Part shown: positions 8,663 to 16,796 of the stretch, one piece after another
Layout of the letters: the number at the start of each line of letters is the position of its first letter
Position numbering within the stretch: the first letter of the stretch is position 1
Source: Pontiellaceae bacterium B12227
Lineage (GTDB): Bacteria; Verrucomicrobiota; Kiritimatiellia; Kiritimatiellales; Pontiellaceae
Assembly (NCBI GenBank): GCA_029432775.1
Contig: JAROAZ010000003.1
Span: 62,001 to 126,000, forward strand
Direction of reading: 5' to 3'
Length of the DNA stretch: 64,000 bases
Made by a program: the position numbers and the translations under genes
The notes under the pieces: model-generated
Database searches by the model: none
What the model saw: only the letters and a program-made list of their open reading frames with translations
What the model was told of the DNA's origin: nothing

Positions 8663-11600
8663 ATGAACAGGCTGAAAAAAATCGGAATTCTCATGACGCT
8701 GCTGTCAATCGGCATCACCCCCTCTCTCAGCGCAGCACCGGATACCACCGTCAATCGCTATGCAACTGCTGCCGATGCCGCCTTTTGGCCTTCGGTCAAT
8801 GAAGGCGATTATATTTTCTTTCAGGGCAACAATGATGGCGGTGACGACATCTATGCGCCGGCCGGTGATGAGAAATTTCTGCGCATCGAACTTCCCGTGG
8901 GAAAGAAAATCCTGATCTATGCGGGCGACTATGAGCGGATCCTGATCAATGGCGCGTACTGCCAAAGCACCCGGGATATTCCGACGAAAATCACGAATTT
9001 AGGCGGTCAGGTGCGATGGGGGAACAGCACGGAGAACAATCAATACCGCACACTGGAACTTTACAATTTTGATCACCTGCATCTCACCGGAAAATATGAC
9101 CCCGCAAACCAAACCGGCGACTCGCAATACCTCGGGCATAATGGCGGCGATGCGCTCGATTCCGGGGATTACTATGAGCAGTATGGGCTCTGGGGAAATC
9201 CGAGGTGGACGGGACCCGTCTACCACGGCAGTCATGGTAATGGCGTGCGTATTTATAAGTTCGACACCGTTAAGGTCGACTATGTGTCCAGCTGGGGCGG
9301 ATATTTTGCCTCGTTCAATATTAAAACGGATAACCCGGCAAATCCCGGCGAAGTCGAAGTGGATGTGCAGGATTGTTTTGCCGGCTTCGGTGAAGGCGAA
9401 GCGTTTTATATTTCCTATTCCACCAAGGCGTACAACCAGGATATTACCAAGCTGACCCTGAGGAATAATATCAGCGCCTTTACCGGGGCAGAAGCCTTGC
9501 AGACCGACAACCTGGCTGAAGGCTCTGTCATCGAGAACAACGTCTCCCTCGGCTCGGCCACCTTCTATCGCCATCCCTTTCAGGCGCGCTATCAGGACAA
9601 CCAGCATCAGCTCTCTTTCGTTGAGGGTAATATCACGGTTCAGAACAATATCTTCGCTGGCACACACGGTTCCCTGCATAACTTTCGCTATCGTGATGCC
9701 AACTCCGGCACCGTGACCGGGCGGACCGATCCCTCGCCGGACAAGCCCGTCACCATGCAGAATAACTTCTATGGTTTCGGACGCACGACCATGGGCTATA
9801 TGTGGCAAGGCGACGGCATTACACCCTACCTTTTCAAGGACAATGTCTACGGGTCGATTTTGGTGCCGGCTTATGATGACACCCTCACGATTGATCCTGA
9901 TAATGACGCGGGATTCTTCAACCTGGGGAACAGCAATACCGACATCACCTTCGACGGCAATATATACCCGGAAGGGCGCGATCTCTATTTCGCCAGCACC
10001 GGCGACGGGAGCAATGTCACCCGCACCGACAATCTGCAGCAGGAAGCCCCGACCATTCAGTTCAAAAACTCCGGCTTCTCCAACGATCTGGATTGGCGCA
10101 AAATCACCTTCTGGGCTGCTCAATATCTAAACACTCCCACGGACTCGGGGCTTAACAGAGACGGCGAATATATTTCCTACCAGCTGGATGATATCGTGAT
10201 CTATTATGACAGCTCCGGATTCACCAAGTTCTTTAAGTGCATTCAGGCCCATGCGGGCGATTTTGACCCGAACACCTCACCCTCCCATTGGACGCAGCTC
10301 ACCTGGAATGGCCGCAACATGCCGCCGCTGGACCTGCGCATCCGGAAAGACACCTATTATAACTATCGCGGTATGGGGCTGACGTACAACGAAGCCAACG
10401 AAACAGCCGTCGACCCCACCGCACCGGTCATCACGCTGACCGGCGCCGCTGCCAACTTTAAAAAAGGTACGCCCTATTACGAGCCGGGTTTTTCTGCCGT
10501 CGACAATAAGGACGGCGACATCACTGATCAGGTTGTCGCAGAATGGGTCGGCGCGGCTTATGACCCCGAGCAATTGGGCAATTATATCCGCCGCTATCGG
10601 GTGACCGACCAGGCCGGAAACATTGCACAGGAAGTCTTCCGAACCGTCAGTGTCTCCGCCGCAAACATTACCATTACCCGGCAAATTAAGCTCAACATGC
10701 ACCAGACCGGTCAGGTAAACCTCAGTGACTGGACGGATCTCGCGAATGATCACCAGGGGCTGATTAACACCAAGGGAGTCGCGACGGTTACCGACCTTTT
10801 TGACAGCAACGGCCAGGCTACCGGCTATGTTCTCACCATCGACAACACCGAGGGCAGCGACTCAGAGCACTATAAAACGCATAACAATGGAACCGGTCGC
10901 GCCATTGGGGACTTTCCGGCAGTCGTTACGCAGAAGGGCCTACGCCTGCGCGACCCACACGAAAATCCCTGCCAGCTGCGCTTCACCAATCTGCCAACCA
11001 ACCGCTACTACGATATTGCCTTCACCGGATATGTTTCGGATACGGGTGATCGGCTCGAGTCCACCTTGAGTCATGTTTCCACCGCACAATCCGCCACCAT
11101 TAATGTTCGCAACAATCAGGATGAAGTCGGGCTGCTTTCGAACCTGCCAACCGATTCATCCGGCGCACTGACCGTAACCTTTTCGACCGCAACATCCGGT
11201 GGCTTGCCCAATATCTCCGGGCTCATTATCCGCGAAAAAACCGCGCAAGGGATCTCCGGCAGCGCACCGGCCTGCCTGCTGCCGGCCGCTATCACCACGG
11301 CTGCAGGAGAAACCACAGATCCCATCAATCTAACGCTGACTGATGCCGACACCCCGACCTCCGAACTCAACATCACAGCCTTCAGCAGTGATTCAGACAT
11401 CCTCCCTCAAAGCGATATCGTGATCAGCGGCACGGGCGCAGATCGTCAACTCACCTTCACACCGCGCGATTCCGGCACCATAACCGCCACCGTGCTGGTC
11501 GATGACGGGCTCACCTATGTGCCCCACGAAGTACAGGTTCGAGTTCTCAATGCCGCCTATCACACCTGGATTAAAAGCTACTATATGGAAGAACTCCAGG

Positions 11601-11956
11601 ATCCGAGCCTTGAGGAGAGCATGTGGGGACTCCTGGCGGATTCCGATGGCGACGGGTTGAATAATCTTCTCGAACGTTTTTGGAAAATGAACCCCCGCAT
11701 ACCCAACAGCGCACCGGTTCAGGATATTGCACTCTCCCCGACTTACATGACCGTTCACTTCGAAACATCAAAAGATCTCACTGACCTCGGCTGGACGCCC
11801 TTGTGGTCTGCTGACTTGTTTGAATGGAATGACGAAGGCCTCGAAATATCCCCGCCGCAAGACACCGGAACGATGCACGCCTACGTCGCCTCTATTCCCC
11901 GGTCTATGGTCAGCGACAGAGGTTTCTTTAAGATCGAGGTCACAGCATCAGACTAG
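8663..11956 (+). CDS. Large secreted right-handed beta-helix protein with carbohydrate-binding-like and DUF5011 domains
   Basis: 1097 residues from the ATG at 8663, chosen because GGAAG lies 7 bases upstream and it begins a signal peptide ending ...TPSLSAA; an in-frame ATG at 8582 would put 27 odd residues before it. Residues about 30-490 are rich in N and G with short beta-strand periods (ITLRNNISAF, NITVQNNIFAG), as in parallel beta-helix lyases and hydrolases. About 500-560 resembles a chitin-binding type module (QLDDIVIYY ... FKCIQAHAG). About 585-665 is a DUF5011-like Ig fold (APVITLTGAA ... GNIAQEVF). Near 990 there is a calcium-binding-like DSDGDGLNNLLERFW. Probably a polysaccharide lyase or hydrolase; no catalytic residues can be assigned. 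Confidence 0.8.
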   Translation: MNRLKKIGILMTLLSIGITPSLSAAPDTTVNRYATAADAAFWPSVNEGDYIFFQGNNDGGDDIYAPAGDEKFLRIELPVGKKILIYAGDYERILINGAYCQSTRDIPTKITNLGGQVRWGNSTENNQYRTLELYNFDHLHLTGKYDPANQTGDSQYLGHNGGDALDSGDYYEQYGLWGNPRWTGPVYHGSHGNGVRIYKFDTVKVDYVSSWGGYFASFNIKTDNPANPGEVEVDVQDCFAGFGEGEAFYISYSTKAYNQDITKLTLRNNISAFTGAEALQTDNLAEGSVIENNVSLGSATFYRHPFQARYQDNQHQLSFVEGNITVQNNIFAGTHGSLHNFRYRDANSGTVTGRTDPSPDKPVTMQNNFYGFGRTTMGYMWQGDGITPYLFKDNVYGSILVPAYDDTLTIDPDNDAGFFNLGNSNTDITFDGNIYPEGRDLYFASTGDGSNVTRTDNLQQEAPTIQFKNSGFSNDLDWRKITFWAAQYLNTPTDSGLNRDGEYISYQLDDIVIYYDSSGFTKFFKCIQAHAGDFDPNTSPSHWTQLTWNGRNMPPLDLRIRKDTYYNYRGMGLTYNEANETAVDPTAPVITLTGAAANFKKGTPYYEPGFSAVDNKDGDITDQVVAEWVGAAYDPEQLGNYIRRYRVTDQAGNIAQEVFRTVSVSAANITITRQIKLNMHQTGQVNLSDWTDLANDHQGLINTKGVATVTDLFDSNGQATGYVLTIDNTEGSDSEHYKTHNNGTGRAIGDFPAVVTQKGLRLRDPHENPCQLRFTNLPTNRYYDIAFTGYVSDTGDRLESTLSHVSTAQSATINVRNNQDEVGLLSNLPTDSSGALTVTFSTATSGGLPNISGLIIREKTAQGISGSAPACLLPAAITTAAGETTDPINLTLTDADTPTSELNITAFSSDSDILPQSDIVISGTGADRQLTFTPRDSGTITATVLVDDGLTYVPHEVQVRVLNAAYHTWIKSYYMEELQDPSLEESMWGLLADSDGDGLNNLLERFWKMNPRIPNSAPVQDIALSPTYMTVHFETSKDLTDLGWTPLWSADLFEWNDEGLEISPPQDTGTMHAYVASIPRSMVSDRGFFKIEVTASD

Positions 11957-11997
11957 CAGACCGCTCAAAAAAAACAGCTGTGGTTGGTCCGGGGAAG

Positions 11998-12030
11998 TTA
12001 AAATCAGGCAGGTGTTACATGCCGGGAAAC
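11998..12030 (+). repeat. 33-bp direct repeat, copy 1
   Basis: Begins TTAAAATCAGGCAGGTGTTA and ends GCCGGGAAAC. The second copy (12246-12278) differs at three of 33 positions. The two copies bracket about 215 bp of other repeats, as in a nested or boundary-duplicated element. Confidence 0.7.
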
Positions 12031-12035
12031 GGTTT

Positions 12036-12102
12036 TCTGTAGAGCCTTCACTATGTGATGGCTTTGCCGGGAGGAAGCCATCGGCGTAGCGGCGGCTCTA
12101 CT
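12036..12102. repeat. 67-bp palindromic element, copy 1
   Basis: Outer arms GTAGAGCC / GGCTCTAC and inner GGCTT / GAAGCC pairings give a branched hairpin. The second copy is at 13091-13157 in the same orientation, with three differences in 67 bases. Each copy is followed within about 20 bp by an iterated TTCCA...TGGAA palindrome. MITE- or REP-like; non-coding. Confidence 0.75.
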
Positions 12103-12123
12103 TCGCTACTATGCTTCGGGCAT

Positions 12124-12138
12124 TTCCAATGGTTGGAA
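12124..12138. repeat. Iterated palindrome TTCCAATGGTTGGAA, intergenic copy
   Basis: One of the perfect TTCCA-R-NNN-Y-TGGAA copies, here in non-coding DNA 21 bp after the 67-bp element. There is no T-tract, so it is not a terminator. Confidence 0.8.
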
Positions 12139-12245
12139 CTCTGCGCGGGGCAGGCGGGACGCCCGCGGTACGTACCGCCGCCGTCTCGGCGGCTGGTCGG
12201 TGCGACATATTAACCGGGGCGCACGTTCTGCTTCGCCGGGCGCGT

Positions 12246-12278
12246 TTAAAATCAGGCAGGTATTGCTTGCCGGGAAAC
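12246..12278 (+). repeat. 33-bp direct repeat, copy 2
   Basis: Second copy of the repeat at 11998-12030, same orientation, three substitutions. Confidence 0.7.
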
Positions 12279-12365
12279 CACTTAGCCACCAACATGTGTT
12301 TTCTAACAACCGGCGGATATTGAAGACAGGCAACATTGCCAATCAATAATATGCAGGGATAAATT

Positions 12366-12611
12366 ATGAAGAAAAAAGTACTAGCCATTTTCCTGCTGCT
12401 CATCCCTCTTGGAATTCTTTCCTTGTCACTTTGTATCGTCAAGGTCCACTCACATAATTATCCCCACTCATATGGATTTCCTCCTTACGTAGTAATTGAA
12501 GAACTAGGAATTGTTAGCCTTCAGCATGACAATTTTATGATCATGTTTTCTCTATTGAGCATTCCCGTTTTTACGGCCGGATACTTGTGGGCTAAATCGA
12601 ATAAAAAATAA
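12366..12611 (+). CDS. Small two-helix membrane protein, unknown
   Basis: 81 residues starting MKKKVLAIFLLLIPLGILSL. There is one hydrophobic helix at about 5-25 and a second at about 56-76, separated by a His/Tyr/Pro-rich loop (HSHNYPHSYGFPPY), with a basic end KSNKK. No family recognised. It is noticeably more AT-rich than its neighbours and sits inside a repeat island, which suggests acquired DNA. The reading frame, positive start and two clean helices support a real gene, but there is no strong ribosome site (AGGGATAAATT before the ATG). Confidence 0.5.
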   Translation: MKKKVLAIFLLLIPLGILSLSLCIVKVHSHNYPHSYGFPPYVVIEELGIVSLQHDNFMIMFSLLSIPVFTAGYLWAKSNKK

Positions 12612-12706
12612 TCCAACCAGTCATCTGAGGTTGTCCATTAGCACCAGAGGTGTTTCCAAAATTAGCTGCTATCGATCCAGCCTCGTAACAGTCTGAAAGT
12701 AAAAAT

Positions 12707-12916
12707 ATGTCCTACATATTTCTCAATCTTGATCCAAAAAACAGCCTGTTTGGTTTAATATTCTGTTTCCCCGGCGCAGTAATATATTGGTTGGTATTCA
12801 GTTGGCCAAAGCGTTCGCTGAAAGCGGAAATGAAAAATGAGGACAATCAACTTTGGCATAGCTTGATCACTGTTGTTCTTATTCTGGGAACTATACTTTA
12901 TGCAGCTTCCAAATAA
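12707..12916 (+). CDS. Small two-helix membrane protein, unknown
   Basis: 69 residues. Hydrophobic segments at about 12-31 (SLFGLIFCFPGAVIYWLVFS) and 49-66 (SLITVVLILGTILYAASK) flank a charged loop KRSLKAEMKNEDNQ. No family recognised. It is AT-rich like the preceding small gene and lies in the same repeat-flanked stretch. The two may be one acquired unit. Upstream, CTGAAAGTAAAAAT gives only a weak ribosome site. Confidence 0.45.
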   Translation: MSYIFLNLDPKNSLFGLIFCFPGAVIYWLVFSWPKRSLKAEMKNEDNQLWHSLITVVLILGTILYAASK

Positions 12917-12962
12917 AAAAGGTCATGACTCATCTGCGGGGAAACTGGCGGTTGGTAGGTAG

Positions 12963-13040
12963 CGTAGACTCGACGCCCTCGTCGCGTTGCGGTTGCAGAG
13001 GGCCGTACTGCTGGAACGCGACGAGGGCGTCGCGTCTACG
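12963..13040. repeat. Large hairpin with 26-bp arms
   Basis: The left arm 12963-12988 (CGTAGACTCGACGCCCTCGT...) pairs with the right arm 13015-13040 at 25 of 26 positions around a 26-base loop. It is followed by GTTTTTG, so as RNA it could stop transcription of the small ORF upstream. Its length and GC-rich arms more resemble a dispersed palindromic repeat. Confidence 0.75.
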
Positions 13041-13090
13041 TTTTTGCTCCCCGGAAATAGGACATGAAACATAAAATATGCGTGGGCATT

Positions 13091-13157
13091 TCTGTAGAGC
13101 CTTCACTATGTGATGGCTTTGCCGAGCGGAAGCCACCGGCGTAGCGGCGGCTCTACT
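13091..13157. repeat. 67-bp palindromic element, copy 2
   Basis: Same element as 12036-12102, same orientation, three substitutions in 67 bases; an iterated palindrome follows 14 bp later at 13172-13186. Confidence 0.75.
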
Positions 13158-13171
13158 GTCTTCCCGCGTAC

Positions 13172-13186
13172 TTCCAATCATTGGAA
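13172..13186. repeat. Iterated palindrome TTCCAATCATTGGAA, intergenic copy
   Basis: Perfect copy in the leader of the DUF89 gene, 42 bp before its start codon. Confidence 0.8.
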
Positions 13187-13227
13187 GCGTGGTGTAGGTT
13201 AGGCGCTTCTTTACTACGAGGTTTTCA

Positions 13228-14088
13228 ATGAAAGTTTACAACGAATGTATCCCGTGTTTTGCGCGCCAGGGGGCTGAGGCGGCGCGGGCCTATGCGCCGG
13301 ATGATCCGGAACTCCAGCAGGAGGTGCTGCGGACGGTATTGCGTATTGCGGCGGAGGGGGACTACAGAAAAAGTCCGCCGGAAATTGCGGTCGAATATTT
13401 CCGCGCCATCGTGAAGCTGACGGGCGTGGCTGATCCGCATGCGGAAGCAAAGCGGAAGTCGAACGAAGAGGTGCTGGCTTTGCTGCCGCAGCTTCGGAAG
13501 CAGATTGAAGATTCCATCGAACCGTTGGAAACGGCGGTGCGTATGGCGATTGCCGGAAACATTATTGATTTCGGAACGCCGCACGGTCAGAAGGATAACG
13601 GGTTGCTGGATGTGATTGCACATGCGGTGGAATCGGACATCTGCATGGATTCGTTTGCCGCGTTCAGGCAGCGGGCTGATGAGGCAAAGCTGATTCTTTA
13701 TCTGGGCGACAATTGCGGAGAGGCGATGCTGGACCGCCTGTTGATTGAGCAGCTGCCGAGGGAAAAGGTGGTGTTTGCGGTGCGCGGTAAACCGATCCTG
13801 AACGATATTACACCGGTGGAAGTTCCAATGACGGGGATCGATCAGTTGTGCCGGGTGGTGGATAACGGCCACGATGCGCCGGGTACGATGGTTGCGGAAT
13901 GCTCGGCTGAGTTCCGCGAGGTGTTCGATGAGGCCGACATGATCATCTCGAAAGGGCAGGGAAATTTTGAAACGCTGCAGGATTGCGGCCGCGAGGTATT
14001 TTTTCTGATGAAGGTGAAGTGCGAAGTGGTTGCAATGGAGACCGGCCAACCGCTGGGTAGCATCTATTTCCAGCGGTTGGAAGCTTAA
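13228..14088 (+). CDS. DUF89 / ARMT1-like damage-control phosphatase
   Basis: 286 residues. It begins with the NECIPCF motif (CxxC near residues 8-11) typical of the small prokaryotic DUF89 subfamily. GDNCGEAMLDRLLIEQLP near 165-185, a conserved metal-binding Asn/Asp segment, and the C-terminal ISKGQGNFETL near 242 are family hallmarks. DUF89 proteins are metal-dependent phosphatases acting on reactive or damaged phosphometabolites; the substrate here cannot be deduced. It converges with the minus-strand gene downstream, overlapping by 4 bases at the stop codons. The last codons read FQRLEA, a variant of the iterated motif context. Confidence 0.85.
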   Translation: MKVYNECIPCFARQGAEAARAYAPDDPELQQEVLRTVLRIAAEGDYRKSPPEIAVEYFRAIVKLTGVADPHAEAKRKSNEEVLALLPQLRKQIEDSIEPLETAVRMAIAGNIIDFGTPHGQKDNGLLDVIAHAVESDICMDSFAAFRQRADEAKLILYLGDNCGEAMLDRLLIEQLPREKVVFAVRGKPILNDITPVEVPMTGIDQLCRVVDNGHDAPGTMVAECSAEFREVFDEADMIISKGQGNFETLQDCGREVFFLMKVKCEVVAMETGQPLGSIYFQRLEA

Positions 14089-14558
14089 GTATTCAGGGCC
14101 AGCTGGGTATCGAAGGCGATGCCGGCTTCTTTGCTGTATTCGCGGGCACAGTCCGGACAGAGACCATGGCTGAAATCGGCATGGGTGTGCTGGTGAACAT
14201 ACTGCTCAACCTGCTGCCATTGGCCCTGTTCGTTTTTAATATTTTTGCACGATGAACAGATCGGCAGAATACCTTCGAGCTGATCGAGCCGCCGCATGAG
14301 CCGATGGGTAATCGACATCACAAATACGGCCGCCAGAATAATGAGTGAGGTTTCGAATAGCGCTTCCTGCCATTCGAAGACTTTCTTTTCAGCACCCCAG
14401 ATCAGGCTGGGAAAATGAAAGCGTTCATTCAGCCAGGTCACGGAAATCAGGAATGCAAATGCGAGGCCCTCATAGGTGAGTACCCGGTGCATGACTTTTT
14501 CTGATGCTAACCTTTTCATGCAGCTTTTGACGCAGAAAGGGAGAATTCGTTCACTCAA
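14085..14558 (-). CDS. Two-helix membrane protein with cytoplasmic zinc-ribbon-like motif
   Basis: 157 residues. Hydrophobic helices lie at about 28-45 and 69-88. The C-terminal part reads LPICSSCKNIKNEQGQWQQV, then a histidine-rich stretch ending SHGLCPDCAREY. The CxxC...CxxC pattern with GQWQQVEQYVHQHTHADFSHGLCPDC is the short tail often found at the C-terminus of PAS-domain sensor proteins; here it is attached to a membrane anchor alone. Its function is unknown. It converges on the DUF89 gene and is not co-directional with a regulator. The start is uncertain; an internal ATG (MHRVLTYE) would shorten it by 22 residues. Confidence 0.65.
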   Translation of the reverse strand: MSERILPFCVKSCMKRLASEKVMHRVLTYEGLAFAFLISVTWLNERFHFPSLIWGAEKKVFEWQEALFETSLIILAAVFVMSITHRLMRRLDQLEGILPICSSCKNIKNEQGQWQQVEQYVHQHTHADFSHGLCPDCAREYSKEAGIAFDTQLALNT

Positions 14559-14575
14559 ATGCAGAATGGAAAGGG

Positions 14576-14590
14576 TTCCAATTGTTGGAA
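14576..14590. repeat. Iterated palindrome TTCCAATTGTTGGAA, intergenic copy
   Basis: Perfect copy in the 45-bp gap between the two minus-strand genes at 14085-14558 and 14604-15239. Confidence 0.8.
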
Positions 14591-14603
14591 ACGGACGGTT
14601 TTA

Positions 14604-15239
14604 TTAAAAAAACAGGGCCAATCCGGTGACGAGCTGATTGCGGTTTTCCCACTCGTTCCCGGCGCGGATGGCGATCCAGCGGTAACCGACTTTAAGCTTA
14701 ACGCGTTTTGCGGGTTTATATTGAACGCCGGCGCTGAGCCAGTTCATTTCAATGGCTCCGCGGTTATAGCCATAGAACAGCTCTTCTTCGATGAACGGGC
14801 TGATGCCGGCGAGCTTCCAGGGGAACTCGGCGCGGAAGCGGTTGCGGAACCGCCAGTCGTCTTTGCGCCAGGTATAGTGCCGGTATTCGACCCGGGCGCG
14901 GTTATTGAGCTTCACACCTTTAACGTTGCCGAACCAGTCGAGGTTGAGCATTGGCCGCTCTTCCTGCAGCCAGCCGCCGCCGAAATCCCATTCTGCATGG
15001 CGGAAAGCCAGCTCGGCGCGCCAGGCGGGGGCGAAAGAATAGGCGAGGCCGGCATCGGCATACCAGAAATAGAGTTCACTGAAGTCATCCCGGAAGGTGA
15101 TCTGAGAGCGGGACAGGATGGACCATTTATCCGCCAGTGAAACTTTAATGAAGTTGACTTGAGCATAGCCCCAGTCGCCCTCTTTCGCTTTTCCAATCAT
15201 TGGAAGAAGCGCGAGCAGAAGAAACCAGATTTTACGCAT
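14604..15239 (-). CDS. DUF2490-type outer membrane beta-barrel protein
   Basis: 211 residues from the ATG at 15239, chosen because it opens a signal peptide (MRKIWFLLLALLPMIGKA); the longer frame adds 22 unlikely residues. The rest alternates aromatic and polar residues as in beta-barrels (AELAFRHAEWDFGGG, RVEYRHYTWRKDDWRFRNRFR) and ends in Phe (LALFF), the usual barrel assembly signal. This fits DUF2490, a predicted outer membrane protein of unknown role. It overlaps the stop of the upstream DUF502 gene by 8 bases, so they form an operon. An iterated palindrome (15191-15205) encodes LPMIG in the signal peptide. Confidence 0.75.
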   Translation of the reverse strand: MRKIWFLLLALLPMIGKAKEGDWGYAQVNFIKVSLADKWSILSRSQITFRDDFSELYFWYADAGLAYSFAPAWRAELAFRHAEWDFGGGWLQEERPMLNLDWFGNVKGVKLNNRARVEYRHYTWRKDDWRFRNRFRAEFPWKLAGISPFIEEELFYGYNRGAIEMNWLSAGVQYKPAKRVKLKVGYRWIAIRAGNEWENRNQLVTGLALFF

Positions 15240-15852
15240 TCGGCTTGAGCTCTTTAATAAGTTGCTCCGAGCCGGCCCCGCAGGAGATGACGGAGCGCAT
15301 GGCATCTTCCACGCTTACGTCTACGGGGTGCACAAATTGTTCGTTCAGGTGGTAGATGAATCCAGAAGTCGGGTTGGGGCCGGTGGGAACAAAAACCGTG
15401 ACTGTGCCGTCATCGTGGCGGTCGGTGATAAAAGCCGTAACTTTGGTGTCGTTCTCGAAAATCCGAACCAGCGCCACCGAGGAGAAGGGCGATTTTTTCT
15501 TGCCGAGAAACTGGTTCACGGTTTCCTTCACCATTTTATAGCCCGGCGCCCGGCTCAATAGGCTGTTTTCGAGCCCGTTATAGGCCCATTTTCCCACGCG
15601 GGTCCTGACAAACAAGCCGACAAAAAAGCATCCGAGTATAATCACGGACAGGACAATAAGGGTTGCAATCGGGTGGTCGTAACGGTCGGGCAGGGTGATG
15701 GTATTCACCACCAGATCGGTCAGCGGTTTAATGCCGTCGCTGACCATTCCGAACAACCATTTGAAGGCGAAGACCAGAATGATAGTCGGCAGGATGACAA
15801 TGATTCCACCGAGAAGCGTGGTTCTGAAAAAGTTTTTGATTCGTTTAAGCAT
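15232..15852 (-). CDS. DUF502 family membrane protein
   Basis: 206 residues. Two transmembrane helices (about 12-35 and 62-85) are followed by the conserved DUF502 core: VPTGPNPTSGFIYHL near 158-172 and YKMVKETVNQFLG near 104-116. The function is not established; the family is widespread and predicted to sit in the inner membrane. It is the first gene of the operon with the DUF2490 barrel protein. The start MLKRIKNFFRTTLLGG matches the family length. Confidence 0.9.
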   Translation of the reverse strand: MLKRIKNFFRTTLLGGIIVILPTIILVFAFKWLFGMVSDGIKPLTDLVVNTITLPDRYDHPIATLIVLSVIILGCFFVGLFVRTRVGKWAYNGLENSLLSRAPGYKMVKETVNQFLGKKKSPFSSVALVRIFENDTKVTAFITDRHDDGTVTVFVPTGPNPTSGFIYHLNEQFVHPVDVSVEDAMRSVISCGAGSEQLIKELKPNA

Positions 15853-15944
15853 GCGGGGATGATGCGTGAAACAGGAGGCGTGATCGAGAAGAATTGCTTG
15901 CTTGATTCTTGCGTTCTCGTCGTTCGTTGCGGTTAATCCCTTTC

Positions 15945-16733
15945 ATGAATATTTTGCTGAACGAAAGGGCTTTGGAAGTGGATGAGGGGACAACGCTCTT
16001 CCAGCTTCGTGAAAGCTGGAAGCCGGACGCCGATGTCCTGATTTATAATGGTGCCGCAGTTGTGGATGATCTGACTCTGAATGTGGGCGATGCGGTTAAT
16101 CTCATCAAGCGGGGTGAAATTCCGCCAGCCGACGAACTGGAAGCGCTGATGGTCTCGCGCCATACGCCCGGCGTGCACGAAAAAATCAAGGGCGCAACCG
16201 TGGGGATTGCCGGCCTTGGCGGCCTCGGTTCGGCGATTGCCGTGGCACTCGCCCGTATCGGGGTGGGGAAGTTGGTGCTTGTCGACTTTGATGTGGTGGA
16301 GCCGAGCAACCTGAACCGGCAGCAATATTTTATCGACCAGCTGGGCATGACCAAAGCCGAAGCGCTGGAGGCCAATCTGAAGCGGATCAACCCCTACGTT
16401 TCCTACGAAACGCACTGCACGAAAGTGATGCCCGAGAATATTCCGGAGCTGTTCGGTTCGGTGGATGTCATGGTGGAAGCCTTTGACCGCCCGGACCAGA
16501 AGGCGATGCTGATGCAGCATTTCAAAAAGGCTCCGCTCGTGGCTGCCTCCGGTATGGCGGGCTATGGCCCCGGCGAAACCATCGGGGTGCGGAAAATGGG
16601 CGACCGGATTTATATCGTCGGCGACCGGGAAACCGGTGCGGCTCCCGGGTGCGGTCTGATGGCTCCGCGGGTCGGCATCTGCGCCAACATGCAGGCCAAT
16701 ACGGTGCTGCGAATCCTGCTCGGAGAGCAATAG
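15945..16733 (+). CDS. thiF: ThiF-type adenylyltransferase with N-terminal ThiS-like domain
   Basis: 262 residues from ATG 15945. Residues about 1-65 look like a ubiquitin-fold ThiS domain (MNILLNERALEVDEGTTLFQL ... NVGDAVNLIKRGEIP) but lack the C-terminal Gly-Gly that a sulfur carrier needs. The remainder is an E1-like Rossmann domain with GLGGLGSAIAVALARIGVG near 97-115, DFDVVEPSNLNRQQY, and a C-terminal GCGLMAPRVG. The enzyme would adenylate a separate ThiS-like carrier for thiazole synthesis (family knowledge, ThiF family 2). No other thi gene lies in the window, so the pathway role is inferred. Confidence 0.85.
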   Translation: MNILLNERALEVDEGTTLFQLRESWKPDADVLIYNGAAVVDDLTLNVGDAVNLIKRGEIPPADELEALMVSRHTPGVHEKIKGATVGIAGLGGLGSAIAVALARIGVGKLVLVDFDVVEPSNLNRQQYFIDQLGMTKAEALEANLKRINPYVSYETHCTKVMPENIPELFGSVDVMVEAFDRPDQKAMLMQHFKKAPLVAASGMAGYGPGETIGVRKMGDRIYIVGDRETGAAPGCGLMAPRVGICANMQANTVLRILLGEQ

Positions 16734-16796
16734 GTGCGTATTATCTGCATGTACGATCGTGAGCTCAGATGATATGCTTTGGCGAAGGTGACCGAG

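Larger units (their letters stand above)
11957..12365. other. Repeat-rich intergenic region
   Basis: About 410 bp without a credible gene. It contains two copies of a 33-bp direct repeat (11998-12030, 12246-12278), one copy of a 67-bp palindromic element (12036-12102), an iterated 15-bp palindrome (12124-12138) and a perfect GCGGTACGTACCGC palindrome (12165-12178). Small frames on both strands follow the repeats and look spurious. Confidence 0.7.
12917..13227. other. Repeat-rich intergenic region before DUF89 gene
   Basis: About 310 bp without a gene: a large hairpin (12963-13040), the second 67-bp palindromic element (13091-13157) and an iterated palindrome (13172-13186) ahead of the DUF89 gene. 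Confidence 0.7.
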
